64,000 nucleotides of DNA. Origin: Nageia nagi (taxonomy: Eukaryota; Pinophyta). Under the pieces are notes generated by a model. That model searched no databases. It was not told the origin of the DNA and was given only the letters and a program-made list of their open reading frames with translations. Positions 56,501 through 64,000 of this stretch are shown in pieces. The translations under genes were made by a program, and so were the position numbers. Numbering within the stretch: the first letter of the stretch is position 1; each line of letters begins with the position of its first letter. The stretch spans positions 135,656,001 through 135,720,000 of the forward strand of contig JBITNC010000001.1 in NCBI GenBank assembly GCA_050084985.1. Reading direction: 5' to 3'.

Positions 56501-58320
56501 CTAGTGGCATGCACTACTTCCTACCTCACTAGTTCTAGGCATCCTCCTACTACCACTACTTGGACTAGAAAAAGAGATACCTCTCAATATGTCACTACTA
56601 CTAATCCCATGAGAGGCCATCAATGTCTTGGCCTTCTCATAATTACTCTTATGTACTATAATATCATTATCCCTCTTCTTTATCTTATCCATCAAACTCT
56701 TTATGAAGGCCCATTATTCATTAGGTGGAGGCATATTCACCCTCTCTTGTAGCCTCTTCATGGATTTCTCCATGGAAGTTATTTGGGCATCCCTCATTGC
56801 AAGTGTCAACTATAAAATAGATAGTTGTACATGCAACCCTTGAACCATGGTATCAAAAGGCTTTAGCCTCTTGATCTTAGCCTCTAAAGCTACAAGCTAT
56901 GTGTCTCTCTCTCCTACAAGGCACAAAAATGTAAAACATTAGTCTCTTAATCAAAAATAAGGATGAACATGCTAATCAATATCTATAAAATGATTACCTA
57001 TGGCTACTAAGGGCACAACCTCTACCAATGCTACTAATATATGTGCTAGTGTGGTAGGTGGTCCTTCCATAAGAATATCATTCATAAGATTATCCACCTA
57101 CTAAGGTTCCTCATCTGATGATCCCTTGGATACTACTACTACATCCTCCTCCTCCTCATCAACCATTCCTTGGGGACCTATATGTACTATCTCCCATCAT
57201 ACCATGAATCCTCTAGAGGTTTTGGGTACCATAGAGATATCTATAATTACATCATGTACTCTAGGCTCCTTCTAGGTTATCCTATATGCTAGAATAATCT
57301 ATGCTCTTGGTGGAGCATCTATCTCTATCATGTATCTCATATAATATATGGGCATAGGTGGGATCCCTTACTAGATATCATACTGATAGAGTACTTAGTG
57401 GGGTAAGTAGGGCTCCACTAGCTTCCTTTATGTCTAAAGGAAATAGTATTTCCTCACCCAATAAAGTTGGTGGGCATCATACTCCCACAAAAAGTTTACA
57501 TTAATACCCATACTACATCCTCAAGTTGGAGGTCATCCATCTCTCTTTGTCTCATGTCCAAACTCTATGGGTATCTATACCTTAGTTCTTGTGATACCTA
57601 ACATGTCAAGGCAATGTATGAGGGATCATCCCTTACCATCTACAATCCTATGGGCCAAATGATAGCAATTTTATCATATGCCAAAACTTGTATAAGACTT
57701 GCATGCAATATGGTGATGTTGAACTTGTAAACACTCATAAAATTGAATAAGTATATGTAAAGTTGGACTAACATCAATGGAGCCAAGGAAACCATGTCAC
57801 TTGTGCATATATCTCCTATACAACTAGCACTAGACCAGGTATAAAGGAGGAGCTACTCTTATATGTATATAGATAAGTAGTGATGATAGCGGTGATATAA
57901 CCTCAAATTTTATCCATGTGAGGAAAATCTACATGCCTCAGCTAGGAAAGTAGCTTGGTGCTCTCAATCATGTTCCTACTCTCCCATAATCCATAGGGAG
58001 AGTTGATCCCTCTCACTATTATTAGATACTTCAACTTTGTGCATAAGCTAACCTTGAATGGGAATAACCCATATCCTATACACATCAAGAAAAGTGAAAC
58101 TTATTTCACTTGGGGGAAGGTGAAATGAGGTTGTATGTGGGTCCCATCTATCTACCAGGGCAATGAGAAGGGGAAGGTCTTATTGGATATGCTCAATAAT
58201 CATTGAATCTCCTAAAACTAAATGCATAATGGTTTCATCCTTATGGTTTTTCCTTTTCCATCCTCACACCTTCTTCAATGCTTCTATCAATATGGGTCCA
58301 CCCTTGATAAAGATTTTTAG
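56501..58320 (-). pseudogene. Plant mobile domain (PMD) protein pseudogene with one intron
   Basis: The frame from 58,320 (LKIFIKGGPILIEALKKV) runs to about 57,500 with nine or so stops, nearly all at expected Gln or Arg codons. LVDRWDPHTTSFHLP and SEISFTFLDVYRI with IPIQG (58,152-58,040) match the PMD signature RW.PET.TFHLP.GE...TL.DV......P..G. A frameshift near 57,490 leads to FLWEYDAHQLYWVRKYYF, IPPMPIYYMRYMIEIDAPP, an acidic stretch DEEEEDVVVV, then the exon end VPLVAIG. After the intron comes a coiled-coil-like tail (LVALEAKIKRLKPFDTM, MEKSMKRLQERV, LMDKIKKRDND) and a Ser-rich end at 56,501. PMD proteins occur as host genes (MAIN/MAIL type) and inside plant transposable elements. It lies antisense downstream of the Tat-3 gag, so it may be an antisense ORF of that element or an older host gene. 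Confidence 0.72.
56914..56997 (-). other. Intron of the PMD pseudogene (84 bp)
   Basis: The minus strand: exon ...GCCATAG, donor GTAATCATT, acceptor TTTTTGTGCCTTGTAG, exon GAGAGAGAC. Removing it joins a phase-1 codon (G + GA) and continues the same reading frame, VPLVAIG to ERDT. Short AT-rich body with a stop in frame if unspliced. Confidence 0.72.
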
Positions 58321-58437
58321 ATCATGAAAAATAAAAATAAGTTTATAAGCATACTGGTAACTCTACAACTAAAAAATAGCAAAAAGTTGAAAAAATAAAA
58401 TAAATCTTGCTAGGGAAAGCAAAATAAAATAACAAAA
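58321..58437. other. AT-rich spacer between the PMD pseudogene and Gypsy-D
   Basis: No feature seen except that it may contain an upstream exon border of the PMD pseudogene, since its frame fades above 58,320. Confidence 0.4.
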
Positions 58438-58840
58438 TGTTAGGATCCCATATCCTAACATTTTAGTATTACTATTAGTATTTTATTAAATTATTAGCCT
58501 ATATTGTAATATTGTGATTGTAAGGGTGGGGCTTGATTTTGCATTACTATTAGGGTTAGGGTTAGCTTAATACAAATAGATAGAAGTATATGGAGAAAGA
58601 CATCTTGAACATTATTGTTTGCCTTTGGAGTTGTAAGGAGGTATCCCCCTCAAAGTAGCCTATGATTTTGTTACTATTTAGTAAAATTCTATCCTTATCT
58701 ACTTATTGATGCTATTTTTTGTTCTATTTAGCAATGCATGCTTTGTTATTTCCAATAGATAGTTGTCCTTTTCCTATTTCAAATCAATATTCATTTTATT
58801 TTTGTAATATTTCCCTTTTCATATTTGTAGCATTGTAACA
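58438..58840 (+). repeat. Gypsy-D 5' LTR
   Basis: 403 bp, TGTTAGGAT...GTAACA. It opens with a perfect 9-bp inverted repeat, TGTTAGGAT / ATCCTAACA (58,438-58,446 and 58,452-58,460). Contains AGGGTTAGGGTTAG at 58,550. Ends are set by TG/CA and the adjoining primer site; no second copy is available. Confidence 0.82.
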
Positions 58841-58842
58841 TC

Positions 58843-58854
58843 TTGTATCAGAGC
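58843..58854 (+). other. Gypsy-D primer-binding site
   Basis: TTGTATCAGAGC, two bases after the LTR: initiator-Met site with its first GG partly changed. Confidence 0.82.
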
Positions 58855-59615
58855 TCTTTCTAGGGCCATTTTACTATAGGAAAATAAAAAAAAATTCTTA
58901 GAGGTCTAAGCTAGAAACCCTATATTGAGGGTTTTAAAATATCCAAGAGGATCTATCATTTTTTGCTAAGCACACTTGCCCATAAAGTTATGTGTGAAGT
59001 GAGGTGCAAGAAAACTTTGCACCAATACCTAGGCCTCAAATAGAACCCCACATAGAATTGGACTCCATGTACCAAAAGGTATATTAGAGACTATCTAGGC
59101 TATAAATCAAAACTAGGTAGGAAGCTGTGTCAAGCATCTATAAATTGTAATGCACTAGCAAGTGCCATTGGAAAGTTACTTATCATAGAAGCCAGCTTCA
59201 TAGCCTCTTTCCTTGCAAAAGTTGGATAGGAGGGGTGTTTAGACAAGCCTATAGAGTAGATAATCCTTACCTTAGAATCATTCCTTCATACAAAAAACCT
59301 TGATTCGAGAAGTAGAATGTACGACATGTAGTTTTTCAAAGCTACCAAAAATAGCAATTCAAAGGTAGCAAAAACTTCAAAGCTAAATAACTAAAAATCT
59401 ATACTATTTTAGCAATTTTTAACAAAAGCAGATAGACCCATAGACATAAATAAAAAAGTCTAGGGATTTGAAAATTATCATCAAAATATATAGCCCATTG
59501 TGATCATCTTTTTGAGCTGATCATTTTGATATAGGAAACCCATACACTTTTTTGGGCACTTTCTAAAAATAGCAATTTCTAGAAATATCAACTTTAGAAA
59601 TAGTAGTTTTTAGAA
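58855..59615 (+). other. Gypsy-D leader
   Basis: No ORF. 59,340-59,620 repeats AAAATAGCAATTT-like words several times before the gag start. Confidence 0.6.
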
Positions 59616-60716
59616 ATGGCACCTAAAACAAGATCCCAAATAGTAGCATAAGTTGATCCTACTATGATGATATTTCAAACTATGATCCAACAAATGGTAG
59701 ATACACTTACCAGTACATTCAAAGTAGAAATTTGAAAAATATAAACATAAATACTAACCCTTGATAATAAATGTGATAGTGTTCAACTAAGTCTCAGTCA
59801 TACCAACAATGCATCTAGTTCATAGAAATTAGGGAAATTAGGAAATTCATAAGGGTATCATCATAAATTTCAAATCCAACAAGGTGGTTTCATTCTTCCT
59901 CACACAACCAAACTAGATTTTTCTCGATTTGATGGAGATAATCCCATTAGCTAGATTTATAAAGCTGGATAATATTTCACATTGAACCAAATCCCAAAGG
60001 ATTTGAAGGTGCATATGGCATCTTTTCATTTGGATTATGAGGCTCTCCAATGGCACTAGTGGTACTCCAAAATGCATCCTCCTCCTTCATGGGATGAATT
60101 CACTCAAAAATTATTGATATATTTTATTCCTAGTGACTATGAATACTTCACAAGGGCATTGACCAAGTTACATCAAACTACAATAGCCAAAGAATACCAA
60201 AATTAGTTTGAGAAATTGGCAAATCACACATAGGGGTTGGATAATGCATTTTTCACAAGTTATTTTATCAGTGGCTTAAAGAAAGAAATTAAACTAGAGG
60301 TCAAAATGTTTAATCCCAAAACTATGATGGATGCTATTACCTTGGCAAAGCTCACTAAAGATAAAACCAGTGCTCATTGATGAAATGCAAGACCTCCATT
60401 CACCAAAACACATAATATTTTCCATTCCTCTAATAACACAAGTGCCCCACCATTGAATTGCATAATGCAAACTAAGAAGTTGATGTGGGAAGAAATGGAA
60501 GAGCATCAAAATAAGTGCTTATGCTATAATTATGATGAGAAATTTATTCATGGTCATTGTTGTACACAACAAAAGTTATATTTGCTTGATGTTGATGCTC
60601 CTAATGAGGAGGAATATGAGAGTGAACCTAAAGATGCTATAGAGGAAACACTAGATGAGGAGGCCCCAATTATCTCTTACAATGCATTGGTAGGAATTAC
60701 CACCCCTCAACTATGA
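59616..60716 (+). pseudogene. Gypsy-D gag
   Basis: Start Met at 59,616 (MAPKTRSQIVA), in frame with the open part 60,453-60,716. Core: KLDFSRFDGDNPIS-stop-IYKAG, FTLNQIPKDLKVHMASFHLD, EALQWH-stop-WYSKMHPPP, WDEFTQKLLIYFIPSDYEYF, LTKLHQTTIAKEYQN, FFTSYFISGLKKEIKLEV. The zinc knuckle is decayed to CLCYNYDEKFIHGHCC. Ends YNALVGITTPQL where the protease should continue in the same frame, so about one base was lost at 60,713. Builds the particle. Confidence 0.88.
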
Positions 60717-63700
60717 AGGTCAAAGGGTTTTTAAAAAAGCACCCTCTCATAATATTGTTGGATTTGGGAAGTACTCATAATTTCATTGATCCAAGAGTGG
60801 ATAAGGTTGCTAACTATTACATTCACCCTACAAATAATTTTGATGTTATGGTTGGTAATGGAGGAAAAATAGCATGTAAAAGCACATATCACAATGTCAA
60901 ACTGAGCATGGACCACTACACTTTGTAAAGTGACATGTATGCTTTACCATTTGGGGGATGTGATATAGTTTTGGGAGTACAATGGTTGAGGACTTTGGGC
61001 ATCATATAGTGGAATTTTGAAAATCTATGTGTTACCTTCAAAATAGATGAATAAGAGTATACTCTCAAGGGATTATAGGGTGGATCTATACAAATTGTGA
61101 GCTCACATTGCATGGAAAATATCCTACAAAAAATTGGAAAAGGGATGCTAGAAAAGTTATACTCTTTATCAATCATCAAATCTAAAATCATAGAGCTTAA
61201 GGATCTATAGCCCATATTAAGAAAGCATTCAAGTACCTTTGAGGAACTAAGGGGCTCACCACCCTAGTGATCACATGATCATGCTATCTAGTTGGTGCTA
61301 GAAAGTCACCCACCAAACATTCATCCTTATCAGTATCCTTGTTTATAGAAAAATGAAATTGAAAAATAGGTTAAGGAACTATTGGATGTAGGAGTAATCT
61401 GACCTAGTGTAAGCCCATATTCTTATCCAATTATATTGGTTTGTAAGAAATATGGTTCCTAGTGTATGTGTGTGTATTTTAGGGCCCTTAACAAAATTAC
61501 CATCAAGGATAAATTTCCCATCCTGATCATTGATGAATTATTGGATGAACTGCATGGGGCAAGATATTTTTCCAAGATGGACCTATGATTTGGGTATCAC
61601 CAAATCTACCTCAAGGAGGAAGATATACCAAAAATTGCATTTCGCACCCATGAGGGCCATTATGAGTTCCTAGTCATGCCTTTTGGCCTCACAAATGCTC
61701 CATCAACATTTCAAAGTTTAATGAATTAGGTGTTTCATCTATTCCTCAAGAAGTTCATTTTAGTTTTCTTTGATGATATCTTAATCTACAATAAGACATG
61801 GTAAGAACATGTGGCACATATTGACCAAGCCTTACAAATTTTGAAGGAACACTAGCTATATGCAAAAAAATCAAAATGTTCATTTGGTAAGAGGGAAATT
61901 GATTACTTAGGCCATGTTATATCCAAAGAGGGAGTTAAGATGGATCCATAAAAGATTACTAACATGAAGACCTAGTCTATTCCTACATCTTTGAAAAGTC
62001 TTCAAGGATTCTTAGGTTTGATAGGCTATTATAAGAAATTTGTGAAGGATTATGGTAAGATTACAGCATCTCTATCCCTATTGTTGAAAAAAAATGCATT
62101 CCAATGGTCCCCTCAAGTTGAGGTAGCTTTCCTTAAGCTCAAGGAGGTAATGTGTACCACCTCATTCTTAGCAATGCCAAATGTTTCTAAAACCTTTGTG
62201 ATATAAAGTGATGCTTATGGAGTAGGAATCATGCAGGAGGGGCATCCCTTAGCATTCACTAGTAGAGCACTGTCTAGAAACAATTTGGGTAAATCCACTT
62301 ATGAAAAAGAAATGCTTTCCATCATTCATGCAATTAAATATTAGAGACCATATCTTATTGGTTTCCATTTCATCATCCTCACAGATCATCATAGTTTGAA
62401 ATTTTTCATTGAGCAACACATTTATACACCTAAGTAATAAAAATGGGTGACCAAACTACTGGGGTATGATTATGAGATAGTATACAATAAAGGTAAGGAG
62501 AATGTGATTGCTAATGCTTTGTACAAAAAATTTGAAGATCAAGTAGCACTACAAGCTCTTTCATCTCCTATTACTCAATGGTTGGATAAAGTTAAACAAG
62601 AGTGGGCAAAGGATAGCTCCAACCAAGAATTGCTAAAATAGATCACTCAAGACCCCACAAGTAAACCACACCATACATGGCATGATGGTATTTTGAGATT
62701 CAAAGGTTGAATTTTGTTACTATCTCCTTCAAAATGTAAATAAAAAATACTTGCCAAATTGCATTCCACACCTACATTAGGACATGAAGGATTTTTGAAA
62801 ACTTATAAGCGAGTGGCATGATCATTCTATTGGACAAGTATAAAATTGGATATCAAGTAGTTTGTGGTAGCTTGTGATGTGTCTCAATGATAAAAGGGTG
62901 AGGTAGTGGGTACTCCAGGACTCCTTAAACCTCTTCCCATACCTACCCATACATGGATTGATATCTTAATGGATTTCATTGAAGGCCTTCCTAAATCTCA
63001 TGGTAAATTATTTATTCTAGTGGTGGTTGATCAGTTATCCAAATATGCTCATTTTGGTTCATTGGCTCATCCCTACAAAGTAGTGATAGTGGCACAATTA
63101 TTCTTGGATACAATTTGCAAACTACATGGCATGCCAAAGATGATTTTTAGTAATCATGATCCCACTTTTACAAGTCATTTTTGACAAGAGATTTTGAAAC
63201 TACAAGGTACCCAACTAAACATGAGCTTAGCATATCATCCATAAACTGATGGTTAGATTGAAATTGTTAACAAATGCTTGGAAACATATTTACATTATTT
63301 TGCTTTAACATAACCTATGAATTGGATATGATGGCTTTCGTTGGTTGAGTGGTGCTATAATACATATTATCATTCTACCAACAAGATGACCCCTTATTAA
63401 GTAGTATATGGTCAAGCTCCACCAATAGTCACCTCACATGTTGTAGGTACTAGTAAAGTTTAGGTAGTTGAATCAACTTTAGTTACTCAAGATGATATTC
63501 TTTATTTTATCAAGGATAACCTTCAGATAGCCCAACATCATATGAAACAAGTTGATTAGCAACATGTGGAAAGAGAGTTCTAGGTAGATGACATGGTCTT
63601 TATAAGGCTGCAACCTTATTGCTAGAAATCCTTAAAAATAAATGGCCCTCAAAAATTAGCTCCAAATTTTTATGGTCCTTACAAGGTGTTACAATGCATT

Positions 63701-64000
63701 GGCCTAATTACATACAAATTAGAACTTCTTACTTCTTCCAAGATTCACCTAGTGTTTCATGTCTCTTGCCTCAAGAAAGTGGTTGGATCAGAGGTTTGGG
63801 TTCAAACACAATTACCTGAGTTGGTAGAAGATGGATCAATGGCAATTGTACCTAAGGAAATTTTGGGTCAATGCTCATGATATCTTCATAATCAATCCAT
63901 CATAGAAGTCCTTGTGCAGTGGCAAGGCATGGCACCAGAAGATGCAACATGAGAAATCCTTCATTAGATATAGTAATAGTTTCCACACTTCAAGCTTTGA
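60713..64000 (+). pseudogene. Gypsy-D pol: protease, RT, RNase H, integrase, chromodomain
   Basis: One frame with many stops and no frameshift. Protease ILLDLGSTHNFIDP (usual DSGS) to DIVLGVQWLRTLG (60,740-61,010). RT (61,330-61,960): [34 protein letters not shown], catalytic LVFFDDILIYN. RNase H (61,990-62,500): LQGFLGLIGYYKKFVKDYGK, STYEKEMLSIIHAIKY, LTDHHSLKFF. Integrase zinc part near 62,760-62,880 (TLGHEGFLKTYKRV), core MDFIEGLPKSHGKLFILVVV with DQLSKYAHF (first Asp kept as VVDQ) and MIFSNHDPTFTSHF, where the second Asp of SDRD reads SNHD. C-terminus ILK.NKWPSKISSKF-side shadow ignored; real frame YGPYKVLQCIGLITYKLELL and HVSCLKKVVG. Chromodomain end IIEVLVQWQGMAPEDAT, stop, EILH (63,890-63,960). 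Confidence 0.88.

Larger units (their letters stand above)
58438..64000 (+). mobile_element. Gypsy-D: chromodomain Ty3/gypsy element, 3' end beyond window
   Basis: 5' LTR, initiator-Met-like primer site, gag (59,616-60,716), then pol in a single frame: protease, RT, RNase H, integrase zinc and core, and a C-terminal chromodomain. Domain order RT-RNase H-integrase-chromodomain defines chromoviruses. Only stops and one gag-pol frameshift break it; pol keeps one frame from 60,713 to the edge. The 3' LTR is expected soon after 64,000. The target duplication cannot be checked here; the five bases before the LTR are CAAAA. Confidence 0.9.

Noticed and set aside
58549-58563. AGGGTTAGGGTTAG, telomere-like
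   Set aside because: Two units only, inside an LTR; too short for an interstitial telomere tract.

Overview
This window looks like nuclear DNA of a seed plant and consists almost entirely of nested, decayed retrotransposons. The evidence is the plant-specific Tat lineage of Ty3/gypsy (two RNase H domains), primer-binding sites matching plant initiator-Met tRNA, a plant mobile domain (PMD) pseudogene, strong AT richness and pol frames full of stops. Large, old, multiply nested elements suit a big plant genome such as a gymnosperm, but the species cannot be read from the sequence. I see no intact host gene, rRNA, tRNA or CRISPR array.

Left block (1-33 kb). Two Tat elements on the minus strand appear to lie in tandem: Tat-2 (about 31,993 down to 21,468), one LTR (20,506-21,467), then Tat-1 (20,505 down past position 1). 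Tat-1 is cut in its protease by a Ty1/copia element, Copia-A (2,784-18,870, TSD GATCC). Copia-A is itself hit by Gypsy-X (6,475-11,977, TSD GAAAA) in its leader and by a TRIM-like mini-element (13,975-15,548, TSD GAAGC) in its integrase. Tat-2 is cut in its RT/RNase H region by a gag-protease-only LTR element (25,282-29,909, TSD AAATG). A minus-strand LINE fragment abuts the truncated 5' end of Tat-2.

Middle block (33-53 kb). A plus-strand LINE is split at RT residues joining 37,212 and 52,234 by LTR element C (37,213-52,228, TSD CTAAT). The 5' LTR of element C is split by a tRNA-type SINE (16-bp TSD), and the SINE is split by Copia-B (38,091-46,642, minus strand, same family as Copia-A). The insertion order is therefore LINE, then element C, then SINE, then Copia-B.

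Right block (53-64 kb). A Tat-type gag remnant (+) is followed by an antisense PMD pseudogene with a still recognisable 84-bp in-frame intron. A chromodomain Ty3/gypsy element (Gypsy-D, +) has its 5' LTR at 58,438-58,840 and runs off the right edge.

Four LTR families here (Copia, Gypsy-X, gag-PR element, TRIM-like) and Gypsy-D use or once used an initiator-Met primer. Element C and the Tat LTR are followed by a TGGTGA-type site instead. The frames that remain readable are broken mainly by TAA/TAG/TGA where CAA/CAG/CGA is expected, as expected for long-methylated silenced repeats. Domain and lineage calls come from motifs recognised by eye, not from a search.
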